From a virus, in the IMG/VR virus record IMGVR_UViG_3300009134_000002, positions 1 through 41,591 of that record: DNA of 41,591 nt, one strand, 5' to 3'. Within the stretch, counting starts at the first letter, position 1. Each line of letters opens with the position of its first letter. A program made the position numbers and the translations under genes. This document shows, one piece after another, positions 12,829 to 21,315 of the stretch. Under the pieces are notes generated by a model. It was not told the DNA's origin and searched no databases. It was given only the letters and a program-made list of their open reading frames with translations.

Positions 12829-14440
12829 TATTCAGATCTCCAATGTTGCTGAACAGGTAATTGCTAGATATAAGGACGATCCGTTTGAGCGGGTGCGCGT
12901 AATTTATGGTATGGATTTGCGGGCGTTCCAGTGGGAGTGGTGGTTCCTTATGGACCAGTACCCGGACATATTGGGAAACACCTGTATGCGCGCCGGGAAG
13001 ACTGTTGATGTGCAATTAAAGAATCTCGATGAAAAACTGATCACACCCTATGAAGAAGAAATGATATTTGCCCCGAAACATGACCAGGCAGTAAAAACAT
13101 TCCAAACTCAATATGACATTATAGATCAACAGCCGGTTGTGGCGGCCATGGTGGCAAAAAATGCCGCCGGTAAACCAGAATTCGGGCAGGGTTTCGTCAA
13201 ATTTGTAAACAAATCAGGCGCAAAAACTTTTGGGGTTACTTCCAATTTTGAGGGTGAGAATGCTACAATCCAGCATGTAGATGAGTTAGATGATATCCCG
13301 GCAGATACCTTAAAACGTATAAAAGGTAGATCCACAGGTAAAAACCGCAACGGATTGCCCACGCGCCACAGGTTCACCGGTGTGATTTGGGGCAAGCTGA
13401 ATATATTCAAAATAGAACAGGCATTTTTAAACGGTGAAGAAGGCGCTTATTATGTGCTGCCAAAAGTAAACGTATATATGGGGCTGGCTGCGAGCTGGTT
13501 AGAAAAAAAGGACGTTTTAGATCAGCGCCGGGACATGACCGATGATGAATGGCTGCGGACTCAATGTTTGATGTATGTTGAATCGCGGAATTTTATCTGG
13601 TCGGCACGATTGCGGTTAAGCCAGTTTATTGGATTGAAATGGGGACTCTCTCCCGTGCCTCCAGAAATGATGCAGATATTCCACAAGCGCCCCGGTGATA
13701 TTATAGCCTTTGGTTTGGATATGGGAGCGCAGGGTTCCGGTGAGGATGCCAGTGATTATTCTCTGCAGGTGACCATGAGCAATGGACCATTCCGGCGCTG
13801 GCTGTGGGCTAAGACATGGCCGGGAACGGAGGATCCCGAAGTAATTATTTCCGAAGTCTGCCAGTATTGGGCATTCTTTAAACCGAACGGCGGATTTGGC
13901 GACAGCCTGCAGGCTAATCTTATCGCGCAAATTAACGACAGGTTATATGAATCCGGATTGATTTCGGTTAACTGGCGCAAGTGGGGCGGCAATGAAATGG
14001 ATAACTGGAAGAAGTGGGCAAAGCGCGGATTGTTGACGCCGCTGAATAATTCCGGCAGAACCAAACACCATTTTTATACATCGCTGAAAATGGTCGTCCA
14101 CAGTTGTACGCAAATCTCAAACATGAATATCCCCAGGGCAAATTTACTTATTTTTCCACAGGTAGATCGTTTTAAAGCCAAACATTTAGATCATTGGAAG
14201 GAATTACAGATTTTACTGCGTGAACTTGAAAACCTGCAATCGGAAAAAACGCAGGGTGGATATTATAAGATCTCACGCATTGTGAAAAAAATCGAGGATA
14301 AGGAATTACAGTATAAAGATCATTCCAAACTGGGTGATGACCGCGCCGATGGATTGGCAATGAGTAATTATTTTCTTGATTATTTGGAGCGCAAAAATAT
14401 AAGCAGAAATTATGAAGCAGGATATATTCCTGGCGTATGA
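12794..14440 (+). CDS. terL: terminase large subunit
   Basis: From ATG 12794 the protein has 548 residues; TTG 12812 is an alternative start, and the ORF is open further up inside the previous gene. ATPase motifs are NTCMRAGKT (Walker A, about 62-70) and IQHVDELD (Walker B with Asp163-Glu164). The RNase H-like nuclease has GLDMG (Asp309), FGDS (Asp370) and GDDRADGLAM (Asp515/516/519). It packages and cuts phage DNA at the portal. Walker A departs from GXXXXGKT in its first position, as in many phage terminases. Confidence 0.9.
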   Translation: MLGTTLLSKTSSIQISNVAEQVIARYKDDPFERVRVIYGMDLRAFQWEWWFLMDQYPDILGNTCMRAGKTVDVQLKNLDEKLITPYEEEMIFAPKHDQAVKTFQTQYDIIDQQPVVAAMVAKNAAGKPEFGQGFVKFVNKSGAKTFGVTSNFEGENATIQHVDELDDIPADTLKRIKGRSTGKNRNGLPTRHRFTGVIWGKLNIFKIEQAFLNGEEGAYYVLPKVNVYMGLAASWLEKKDVLDQRRDMTDDEWLRTQCLMYVESRNFIWSARLRLSQFIGLKWGLSPVPPEMMQIFHKRPGDIIAFGLDMGAQGSGEDASDYSLQVTMSNGPFRRWLWAKTWPGTEDPEVIISEVCQYWAFFKPNGGFGDSLQANLIAQINDRLYESGLISVNWRKWGGNEMDNWKKWAKRGLLTPLNNSGRTKHHFYTSLKMVVHSCTQISNMNIPRANLLIFPQVDRFKAKHLDHWKELQILLRELENLQSEKTQGGYYKISRIVKKIEDKELQYKDHSKLGDDRADGLAMSNYFLDYLERKNISRNYEAGYIPGV

Positions 14441-14466
14441 GCGAAGAGCGAGGAGCGAAAAGCGAT

Positions 14467-14709
14467 ATGATATATAAACTACAAAAAATCAGAATGTCTG
14501 GGAATGAGCACGGGAAACTAAAAGCAAATACTATATATGCCGAATTAATTGATTCTGACAAGAAGTTAATAATATCAGCAACACTAGAGCATATATTATG
14601 TGTGATTAGAGATAAAAATTTAGCCGTTGAGGGTGTTACGGTTTATAAAAAGGTACAACGCGGATTCCATTGTTCATCTGTTGCTCTTGATTTATATGGG
14701 GGCAAATAA
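14467..14709 (+). CDS. hypothetical small protein
   Basis: I start at ATG 14467, after the GAGCGA-rich repeat, rather than at ATG 14437, because codons in between translate that repeat. The product has 80 residues with alternating strands and helices (KLKANTIYAELIDSDKKLIISATLEHIL). No family is recognised. It lies between terminase and portal, where small accessory genes are common. Confidence 0.5.
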   Translation: MIYKLQKIRMSGNEHGKLKANTIYAELIDSDKKLIISATLEHILCVIRDKNLAVEGVTVYKKVQRGFHCSSVALDLYGGK

Positions 14710-14710
14710 T

Positions 14711-14782
14711 ATGGAATTGATGATCAACAAAATGCTGGATAATCGAAAAGATGGAGGCTGCAGATCAGAAACCGGAAAATGA
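14711..14782 (+). CDS. possible 23-residue peptide
   Basis: ATG 14711 opens 23 codons ending in an ATGA overlap with the next gene. The end of the ORF lies over an ACCGGAAA repeat. It may be a leader peptide that couples translation of the following gene. Support is only position and overlap. Confidence 0.25.
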   Translation: MELMINKMLDNRKDGGCRSETGK

Positions 14783-15045
14783 AATTAATATATATTGAAT
14801 GGAATGATGCTTTTTGTAATACAGGCTGGTTGTCAAAGGCAGAGTTAAAAAAATTATCAGATGAAGAAGAGTTTATAATAAAAGAAGTTGGCTGGGTTTT
14901 CAAAGAATCAAAAAAACAAATTGTTTTGGTCAGCAGATATAAACCGGAAGATGTTCGACACGGTGAAGAATTTGGCTTAGTACAAAAAATACCAAAAACA
15001 TGGATACGTAAACGAATTGATTTAACCAAACATATTAAGAAGTAA
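14779..15045 (+). CDS. hypothetical small protein
   Basis: 88 residues from ATG 14779. The N-terminus KLIYIEWNDAFCNTGWLSKAE and the phrases GWVFKESKKQIVLVSRY and IPKTWIRKRIDL suggest a small beta-barrel fold of the kind found as single genes in many phages. The family is not certain. Function unknown. Confidence 0.6.
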   Translation: MKLIYIEWNDAFCNTGWLSKAELKKLSDEEEFIIKEVGWVFKESKKQIVLVSRYKPEDVRHGEEFGLVQKIPKTWIRKRIDLTKHIKK

Positions 15046-15080
15046 CCCCGGTCTCCGGTCTCCCCCCGGTTTCCGTTTTA
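15046..15080 (+). repeat. CCGGTCTCC-type dispersed repeat
   Basis: CCCCGGTCTCCGGTCTCC and CCCCCGGTTTCCG lie between two genes. Related strings (GACCGGAAACCGGAGAC or its complement) occur near 650, 1045, 7537, 17585, 23015, 23085 and 40890. Confidence 0.6.
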
Positions 15081-15097
15081 ACTGAGAGGATATTATA

Positions 15098-16660
15098 GTG
15101 CTAAATGACATAATTAAAAATTTTAAAGCATACAGCAAAGAATACGAGTGGAAGTCCATAGTTGACGCCGCATGTACTAAAAATATGGATGCTTATTCCG
15201 CTAATGTATTTAGCGAAACCTACCTGCCGCGATATTCTGCCCGTGAACCGAGCCTGGATTATACCGATAGATTAGCCAGGGCGGCAAACGGTTATATGAA
15301 CTTCCCCGAAAAGATACTGGAGATTTATCAGAATTCAATTTACAGATCCGGTGAGCCGACCCGCGAAGGCAACTCAGAGGAATTTAAAAGATTCATAAAA
15401 AATGCCGACGGTGCTGATACCTCAATCGGGCAGTTTGTTAAAGAGCAGGTATTTGTATATAATGAAATTCACGGCGGCTGTTTTATCGTAATAGATAAAC
15501 CCAAAAAAGCCGATAATGATACTCTCACAAAATATCAGCAGGAACAACTTAATTTTTATCCTTACGCATATATTTATACCTGGCAACATGTTGCCAATTT
15601 CGGCATCGACCGTAATAAAAACCTGGACTGGATATTATTCAAAGAACAAATATCGGATGCCGGAGAGCAAAAAGATCAGTACCGCTATTTTGATAAAAAC
15701 GACTGGGCAGTGTTTGGTCCGCAAGGTGGGAAAAAAGACAGCGGAACACATGGACTGGGTACAGTGCCGGTAATCCGTTCATTTGGCAAACGCAATGCAG
15801 CCCATTATTTTTTGACTCCCAAATCACCCCTTGACGATGTGGTGCGGTTAAGCCTTAAAATATTCGAATACCAATCACAATTAGAACAGATGATCGTATC
15901 CCACGTTTTCATGAAACTGGCAATGCCTGAAGGTATGTGGAAGCTGATCAAACAGGAAGGTATAGGCAATAAGAATGTCTTTCCGTTCGAAGATGGCACG
16001 GAATCAAAAGCCTACTATATCGAATCGCAAATGAGTGAAATCGATAAAATGATTGAACTTGTATATACGCAGATGCCCAATAAAATTCTTTACTTTGCAA
16101 CTTTGCGCGATAAGACAGATCAACCACGGGAAGAATCCGGCATTGCCAAGTTTGTTGATTCCAGCGACGAGATATCCAACCTGCTCGGTAAAGCCAATCA
16201 AATGGAATGGATTGAAAACCAGATGGTGGCGCTGGCGCTGAAATGGGAAAAACAAAAAGATCCCGAGTTGAAAATTGTCTATGAAAAAGTGTTTGACGTA
16301 AAAGGCACATTCCAGCAAATCGAAGAAGTGGTTAAAATATTTAAAGAAGATTTGGGCAGCCCGACATTCAACAAAGCAATTGTAAAACGCCTGATGTTTA
16401 ACATGCTGGGTTTTGTCACTGAAAAGCAGAAAAAGGAAATAGAAAAGGATCTGGAATACTCAATCGATCCGAGTTTGAATATTGACGATATAGATAAACT
16501 GGCAAATGCCGGAATATTAATGGCACGGAATTTGACACGCAAATACAACCCCGATATGCGCGACCTGGAAGATACCGAGATTGATAAAATTATTGCTGAA
16601 AATCTAAAATCAATCGTAGGAGTTAACCAGTTTGAAAGCGATCAGCAAAACATAGAGTAA
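15098..16660 (+). CDS. portal protein
   Basis: GTG 15098 behind GAGAGGA; 520 residues. Position after the terminase, size and sequence character fit a phage portal: an N-terminal region with RYSAREPSLDYTDRLARAANGY, a mid-region beta-rich wing, then long helices toward the C-terminus (FQQIEEVVKIFKED; EKQKKEIEKDLEYS). It would form the 12-subunit ring at the head vertex through which DNA is packaged. Family assignment is by context and general resemblance. Confidence 0.75.
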   Translation: MLNDIIKNFKAYSKEYEWKSIVDAACTKNMDAYSANVFSETYLPRYSAREPSLDYTDRLARAANGYMNFPEKILEIYQNSIYRSGEPTREGNSEEFKRFIKNADGADTSIGQFVKEQVFVYNEIHGGCFIVIDKPKKADNDTLTKYQQEQLNFYPYAYIYTWQHVANFGIDRNKNLDWILFKEQISDAGEQKDQYRYFDKNDWAVFGPQGGKKDSGTHGLGTVPVIRSFGKRNAAHYFLTPKSPLDDVVRLSLKIFEYQSQLEQMIVSHVFMKLAMPEGMWKLIKQEGIGNKNVFPFEDGTESKAYYIESQMSEIDKMIELVYTQMPNKILYFATLRDKTDQPREESGIAKFVDSSDEISNLLGKANQMEWIENQMVALALKWEKQKDPELKIVYEKVFDVKGTFQQIEEVVKIFKEDLGSPTFNKAIVKRLMFNMLGFVTEKQKKEIEKDLEYSIDPSLNIDDIDKLANAGILMARNLTRKYNPDMRDLEDTEIDKIIAENLKSIVGVNQFESDQQNIE

Positions 16661-16663
16661 AAG

Positions 16664-16714
16664 TTCATTGAGCTTGTCGAAATGAGCGACACTTCGGCAG
16701 GCTCAGCGTCCCGG
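16664..16714 (+). repeat. GAGCTTGTCGAA-type dispersed palindrome
   Basis: TTCATTGAGCTTGTCGAAATG followed by ACTTCGGCAGGCTCAGCG lies between portal and head genes. Similar palindromes recur at 21220, 32225, 33671, 35645, 37300 and 39687. In frame, it would add 13 residues to the next gene if the upstream ATG were used. Confidence 0.7.
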
Positions 16715-16720
16715 ATAACT

Positions 16721-17584
16721 ATGCCAAAGAGCAAAAACAAATTTCTAAATATTATTAAAGAGCGGGAAGACCTGGTCTCCAGCGCGCCGCAATATTTTGT
16801 AAACCAACTGGAAAAAGTCCAGAACCGAACCTATAATGATCTGTTGGCTTTCATCAAAGAACTGGATAGTAAAAAGGGGAAGACCTTAGAAGCCAGCAGC
16901 TTCAATATTAAAAGGGCTCACAGTCTCCGTATAGACATACGCAAATGGTTAAAGAAAAACGGCTATTATGAATCCCTTACCGAATTCGGCAATAAGTATA
17001 ACGATGTAATATTAAAATCCCGGCAATATTATGATTCAATGGGATTGGATGGAGCCTTTACCGCCCGCGACCTGGGCACTTTGGCAAAACTCAAAATGGA
17101 CGATCTTAATTTTTTAGTGGCACGGGATAAAGATGTAATCAATCTCACTTATAAGGAAGTAATTAATTCAATTTATTCAAAATCAGACTGGCGGGGGTTA
17201 GCTGATCGGCTTAAGAGCCTGCACACCGATACCGTATTAAGCAGCGGCGCTAAACTTAATGGATTGTTAAAAAAATATAATTCCACCTATGCATTCACTG
17301 CTTTTAGCGGATTTGACCGCCGCATACAGACTATTAAAGCCGAACAGTATGGTATGGATTTGTTTTATTATTCCGGATCACTGTTAATGGACAGCCGTGA
17401 ATTCTGCGTAAACCGGGTGGGCAAAGTATTCACAAAAAAAGAAATAGATTCATGGAATCAAATGGGTCCGTGGAATGGCAAAGCTGAAGGCAGGGATGTA
17501 TGGACATTTTTAGGCGGCTGGAATTGCGGACATATTTTGTCCCCGGTTACCGAAGAATTTGCAGAATATTTAAAAGCGGCATAA
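16721..17584 (+). CDS. head morphogenesis protein (Mu gpF / SPP1 gp7-like)
   Basis: I use ATG 16721, just after the palindromic repeat, giving 287 residues. The long helical N-terminal part and the C-terminal signature DSREFCVNRVGKVF followed by GGWNCGHILSP match the Cys/His pattern of phage head morphogenesis proteins (PF04233 type). These minor capsid proteins ride on the portal. The upstream ATG at 16682 would read through repeat DNA. Confidence 0.75.
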   Translation: MPKSKNKFLNIIKEREDLVSSAPQYFVNQLEKVQNRTYNDLLAFIKELDSKKGKTLEASSFNIKRAHSLRIDIRKWLKKNGYYESLTEFGNKYNDVILKSRQYYDSMGLDGAFTARDLGTLAKLKMDDLNFLVARDKDVINLTYKEVINSIYSKSDWRGLADRLKSLHTDTVLSSGAKLNGLLKKYNSTYAFTAFSGFDRRIQTIKAEQYGMDLFYYSGSLLMDSREFCVNRVGKVFTKKEIDSWNQMGPWNGKAEGRDVWTFLGGWNCGHILSPVTEEFAEYLKAA

Positions 17585-17605
17585 ACGGAGACCGCAGACC
17601 GAATT

Positions 17606-17634
17606 CCCCTCCTGGGAGGGGTTAGGGGTGGGTT
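17606..17634 (+). repeat. CCCCTCC/GGAGGGG repeat next to a start codon
   Basis: CCCCTCC and GGAGGGG form a hairpin, followed by TTAGGGGTGGGTT ending 2 bp before the ATG at 17637. The same 20-base string GGAGGGGTTAGGGGTGGGTT occurs at 32247-32266 just before another start. It supplies the only ribosome-site-like sequence here. Confidence 0.75.
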
Positions 17635-17636
17635 AG

Positions 17637-18854
17637 ATGCCCAAAAAATTAGAATGGAAAACAGAAAAACGCAAAGTAAACGACCTGGTTGAACTGGAAA
17701 TTAATCCCCGTAAAATCAGTGAAGAAAAAAAACAGAAATTGATAGAGTCACTGGATAAATTTAACCTGGCAGAAATACCGGCTATAAATGTTGATAATAA
17801 AATAATAGGCGGTAACCAGAGAATAATTGCATTAAAAACAGTGGGGCGCGGCGAAGAATTAATTGACGTGCGCATACCCAATAGACCGCTTACCGAAGAA
17901 GAATTTAAAGAATACTGTATAATTAGTAACACCCATGCCGGAGAATTTGACTGGGAAATATTTGATTTGCATTTTGACGGCGTGGATTTAGATGAAATAG
18001 GATTTAATGTTCCGGATTTAGATACAAGGCCCGTGCCAATTGACGAAGAAGCCGTGGAGGACGATTACGAAATCCCCGATGAGATAGAAACCGACATAGT
18101 GATAGGGGATCTGTTCGAAATAGGCACACACCGCCTGCTGTGCGGCGACAGTACCGATTCTGACCAGGTTGCAAGGTTAATGGCCGGTCAAAAGAGTGAT
18201 ATTGTATTCACAGACCCTCCATACAATGTAAACATGGCAACAATTAAGCATAAAAAATTTAAGCAACGAGCAATTTTAAATGATAATATGTCCAAAAAAG
18301 AATTTAAAGAATTTTGTATCGGCTTTATTTCAAATATTGTACTTTTTAATAAGGGTTGTGTATATATGACTGGTTATCCCAGCCCAGATGGAAGAATAAT
18401 GTTTGTTGAATGCGACAATGTTATGCACTGTTCAACTGTAATTATTTGGAATAAGGATCAATTCACATTGGGACGCGGGAAATATCAAAGCAAATATGAA
18501 CCAATATGGTTTGGTTGGGTGCACTCTGGAATAAATTTTTATGGTGATAGAAAACAAGTAAATGTATGGGATATACCAAGGCCTAAAAAATCCATTGAAC
18601 ATCCTACTATAAAACCATTAGCATTAATTGAACGAGCATTAAATCATGCAAGCAGGATGTATGACATTGTTTTAGATTTATTTTTAGGGTCCGGCTCTAC
18701 CATGGTGACAGCACACCAACTAAAACGTAAATGTTACGGTATGGAGTTGGATCCAAAATACTGTCAGGTAATAATCGACAGAATGTTAAAATTTGATCCG
18801 TTTTTGACTATAAAAAGAAATGGTGAAATATGGAATACACAGAAGATTTCATAA
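17637..18854 (+). CDS. ParB-like nuclease domain fused to DNA methyltransferase
   Basis: 405 residues. Residues 10-110 form a ParB/Srx-like domain (EINPRK; GGNQRIIALK). After an acidic linker, the beta-class methyltransferase begins: DPPY at 193-196 and motif I DLFLGSGST at 347-355. Such fusions are common in phages and plasmids. The enzyme likely methylates adenine or N4-cytosine in phage DNA. Codons in the methyltransferase half look more AT-rich than those of the ParB part, suggesting a domain swap. It is odd to find it inside the head gene block. Confidence 0.85.
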   Translation: MPKKLEWKTEKRKVNDLVELEINPRKISEEKKQKLIESLDKFNLAEIPAINVDNKIIGGNQRIIALKTVGRGEELIDVRIPNRPLTEEEFKEYCIISNTHAGEFDWEIFDLHFDGVDLDEIGFNVPDLDTRPVPIDEEAVEDDYEIPDEIETDIVIGDLFEIGTHRLLCGDSTDSDQVARLMAGQKSDIVFTDPPYNVNMATIKHKKFKQRAILNDNMSKKEFKEFCIGFISNIVLFNKGCVYMTGYPSPDGRIMFVECDNVMHCSTVIIWNKDQFTLGRGKYQSKYEPIWFGWVHSGINFYGDRKQVNVWDIPRPKKSIEHPTIKPLALIERALNHASRMYDIVLDLFLGSGSTMVTAHQLKRKCYGMELDPKYCQVIIDRMLKFDPFLTIKRNGEIWNTQKIS

Positions 18855-19162
18855 AAAAGATAGTGGGTGTCGGAACGCTGGGATATTCGCTGCAGAAAAC
18901 AATTAATGTCCTGGATATCGAAGATAAAGATGTTGAACAATTTACAAAAGACTTTGATGATGAAAAAAGTAAAATAGCCAAAGCATACCAGCGCGGAATT
19001 GACAAAGCCGATTACGCGGTGGATATGAAATTATTCGAACTGGCAAAAAATGGCAACCTGGCAGCACTAAAAAAATATGAAATCAGGAAAAGGGTGAGGC
19101 TGGAAGATTTAATAAAAGATAAAGAGGATCGAGAGAAAAACAAAATAAATATTGACAATTGA
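18830..19162 (+). CDS. small terminase-like helical protein
   Basis: 110 residues, overlapping the previous gene by 25 bp. The segment YQRGIDKADYAVDMKLFELA followed by KNGNLAALKKYEIRKR resembles the common small-terminase pattern (Y.RG...A......L...A..GN..A...WL..R). It may be the small terminase subunit, displaced from the large one, or a related DNA-binding protein. The -35 box of the next promoter lies inside its 3' end. Confidence 0.6.
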   Translation: MEYTEDFIKKIVGVGTLGYSLQKTINVLDIEDKDVEQFTKDFDDEKSKIAKAYQRGIDKADYAVDMKLFELAKNGNLAALKKYEIRKRVRLEDLIKDKEDREKNKINIDN

Positions 19163-19180
19163 AGTTATAATTATTACAAT
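19152..19180 (+). promoter_or_regulatory. sigma70-type promoter for capsid operon
   Basis: TTGACA (19152-19157), 17 bp, then TACAAT (19175-19180). Transcription would start near 19187. It lies partly in the 3' end of the preceding gene and drives scaffold, capsid and downstream genes. Confidence 0.75.
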
Positions 19181-19186
19181 ATAGCA

Positions 19187-19306
19187 AATTTAAGTATCGA
19201 CCAGCTGAGCGAACCATATAGGTGAGCGAAGTCCCGTTCTACGGGACATAAATTTAAGCGGAGGTATATCCTGATTTATTTCGGGACGTATCTCCGCTTT
19301 TTTTTT
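19187..19306 (+). terminator. leader with intrinsic terminator before scaffold and capsid genes
   Basis: The predicted transcript carries GTATCGACCAG at 19194-19204, only some eight bases from its start. A palindrome-containing insert follows (GTCCCG/CGGGAC), then an 11-bp stem (AAGCGGAGGTA with TATCTCCGCTT) and T9 (19298-19306). The motif and the GCGGAG terminator stem match the leader at 11967-12030. Two operons thus start with a promoter, shared tag and terminator. Confidence 0.75.
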
Positions 19307-19340
19307 AGTTTAAATGGTCCGGCGGGACTCAAAATAAAAC

Positions 19341-19390
19341 GTCTGCGGCTGGCAAGCCGTTAAATAAATGTCTGTGGCTGGTAAGCCATT
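19341..19390 (+). repeat. two tandem short hairpins in leader
   Basis: GTCTGCGGCTGGCAAGCCGTT at 19341 recurs with changes as GTCTGTGGCTGGTAAGCCATT at 19370. Each forms a small hairpin, with compensating changes in the stem (CGGCT/AGCCG and TGGCT/AGCCA), so the structure is conserved. Confidence 0.6.
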
Positions 19391-19458
19391 CAAAACATAT
19401 CACTTGTAGGGGAGTATTGCATACGCCCGTCGTATTGAATACACCCGGAGGTCATAAA

Positions 19459-20214
19459 ATGAAATGGAATGAAGATAAAACAGAAGTAACATTAACCAAA
19501 GCCGAATTTGATGAACAGGAAACCAAAGGCAAAGGTGCTGCGGATCAGTTTAACAAGGGGTATGGAAAAGGCGCCGAATCCGGGCGTGAAGAAATATTAA
19601 AAAAAATTGAACCGTTCGGAATAGATATAAAAAATCTCGAAGGCAGCCTCAAAGCCAAAATGCAATTAGTTACCGACATCGAATCCGGAAAATACCCTAA
19701 AGAATTCACTGATAAATTTAAAGAGACAGAAGTTTTTAAGGATCTTCAAACCAAACTGCAAAATACAAGCACTCAACTTGAAACCACTAAAACAGATTTC
19801 GCCAATTTTCAAAAATCCACATTAATAGATTCCAGACTAAAAGCGCTGGCAACCGACAGCAAAGCAGTAAATGCCGATGTAGTTGCTAACCTGGTCAAAA
19901 TGGAATACGGTATTGAGATAGGTGAAAACAATAAGATCACCATAAAAAACGCCGCAGGTACACCGATGTTTAACGACAAAGGTGAAGAACTCGCCCTGGA
20001 AGATGTATTTAAAACATTTTCCGAAAAAAATAAATACCTGTTTGAAGCCAATGGTTCAGGCGGCAGCGGTGGTGGTGGTGGCAGTGACTTTAGCGGTGTA
20101 ACATTAAAAGACCTCCAAAAAGATTCAGAAAAACGATCAAAATTTATTAAGGAACATGGTGAAAAAGCATATATGGAACTGGTCGATAAACACGATTTCA
20201 TAAAAAAAGAATAA
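19459..20214 (+). CDS. scaffolding-type protein
   Basis: ATG 19459 has a perfect GGAGG seven bases upstream; the longer TTG-started ORF is rejected. 251 residues. The middle (about residues 60-120) is strongly helical and Gln/Lys/Thr-rich, a likely coiled coil. A Gly/Ser linker (GSGGSGGGGGS) precedes a short charged C-terminal domain, as in scaffold proteins of the phage GP20 type. It lies right before the capsid gene. It would guide capsid assembly and then leave. Confidence 0.75.
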   Translation: MKWNEDKTEVTLTKAEFDEQETKGKGAADQFNKGYGKGAESGREEILKKIEPFGIDIKNLEGSLKAKMQLVTDIESGKYPKEFTDKFKETEVFKDLQTKLQNTSTQLETTKTDFANFQKSTLIDSRLKALATDSKAVNADVVANLVKMEYGIEIGENNKITIKNAAGTPMFNDKGEELALEDVFKTFSEKNKYLFEANGSGGSGGGGGSDFSGVTLKDLQKDSEKRSKFIKEHGEKAYMELVDKHDFIKKE

Positions 20215-20232
20215 GATTAACGGAGGTACAAA

Positions 20233-21216
20233 ATGGCAGTATCATTAACATCAGATTTTAAAATATATAATGCCGAATTCAATTCCGGGGCTTATGAAGC
20301 CTTAGCGGAGAATACCCAAATATTTAACGGGGCATCACGCGGCGCAATTATAATGACCGCAGAGGAACATCGCGGTGTGTATAAAAAAGAAGCGGCATTC
20401 AAAATAATAGCAGACCTGGTTTCACGTCAGGATCTGACTTCAACATCAGCATTAACCCCAAAGAAATTGGAACAGGTAGAGGAGGCCTCTGTAAAACTGC
20501 ACAGAAAAATCCATCCTGTGGATATGACCTTTAACGCCTTCGAGGAAGCCGGGTTGGAAACTCCCGATGGTTCTTACAGATTGGGCAGGATGGTCTCCGA
20601 TGCTATGGCCAAGGATATGGCAAATATTGGCATAATTTCTTTAGTTGCAGCAGTTGGAGCACAGACAGATTTAATTCAGGATATTACCGCCGAAACGGTT
20701 AAAACCGCTAACCTGTTATCGTTGATCGATACCCGTGGTAAATGGGGCGACAACATGAACAAAATTGGCTGCTGGTTATCACACTCCAAACCACATATTA
20801 ATTTAATAAAAGACGGTCTGGAAAATTACCAGATGGATTCGGTTGCCGGTGTATTATTTTCACAGGGCATAGCTAACACCTTAGCCGGGGCGCCGTTTGT
20901 GGTTTCCGATAACAGTAATCTTTATAACTTGGGCTCACCCAGAACATATAATTTACTCGGTTTGGCGGGCGGTGCCTGTTTAGTACAACAGTCACAGATA
21001 ACCCGCATAGTTATTCAGATCGTTACCATAAACGAACAATTAATTATTCGCTTACAGGGTGAATATGCTGCCACGGTCGGAATAGACGGTGTAACATGGG
21101 ATGTTACAAGCGGCGGAGCAAATCCGACAGACGCTACTTTGGGAACGACTACAAACTGGGATTCTATTAGAACTGCCACGGTTTCTTTACCATTTGTAAA
21201 ATTGCTCTGTCAATAA
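20233..21216 (+). CDS. major capsid protein (HK97-fold inferred)
   Basis: 327 residues, ATG 20233 with CGGAGG upstream. It follows the scaffold gene, has capsid size and includes a spine-helix-like region (SYRLGRMVSDAMAKDMANIG) and the phrases GVLFSQGIANTLAGAPFVVS. These resemble coat proteins of siphoviruses. The HK97 fold is inferred from context and size. It forms the icosahedral shell. Confidence 0.75.
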   Translation: MAVSLTSDFKIYNAEFNSGAYEALAENTQIFNGASRGAIIMTAEEHRGVYKKEAAFKIIADLVSRQDLTSTSALTPKKLEQVEEASVKLHRKIHPVDMTFNAFEEAGLETPDGSYRLGRMVSDAMAKDMANIGIISLVAAVGAQTDLIQDITAETVKTANLLSLIDTRGKWGDNMNKIGCWLSHSKPHINLIKDGLENYQMDSVAGVLFSQGIANTLAGAPFVVSDNSNLYNLGSPRTYNLLGLAGGACLVQQSQITRIVIQIVTINEQLIIRLQGEYAATVGIDGVTWDVTSGGANPTDATLGTTTNWDSIRTATVSLPFVKLLCQ

Positions 21217-21219
21217 TTA

Positions 21220-21290
21220 CCCTTCGACAGGCTCAGGGTCCGGCTAACTGAGCGGGTTGCTGAGCGGAGTCGAAGCATAGCGAAGTATTA
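21220..21290 (+). repeat. TTCGACAGGCTCAGGGTCC-type dispersed palindrome
   Basis: CCTTCGACAGGCTCAGGG and CTGAGCGGAGTCGAAG form an imperfect palindrome between capsid gene and the next. It is the same family as the repeats at 16664 and 35645. Confidence 0.7.
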
Positions 21291-21315
21291 ACAATTAAAA
21301 GATGGAGAAAATGTA

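Noticed and set aside
16004-16548. Several long reverse-strand ORFs under the portal gene
   Set aside because: They are shadows of a well supported portal gene and lack ribosome sites.
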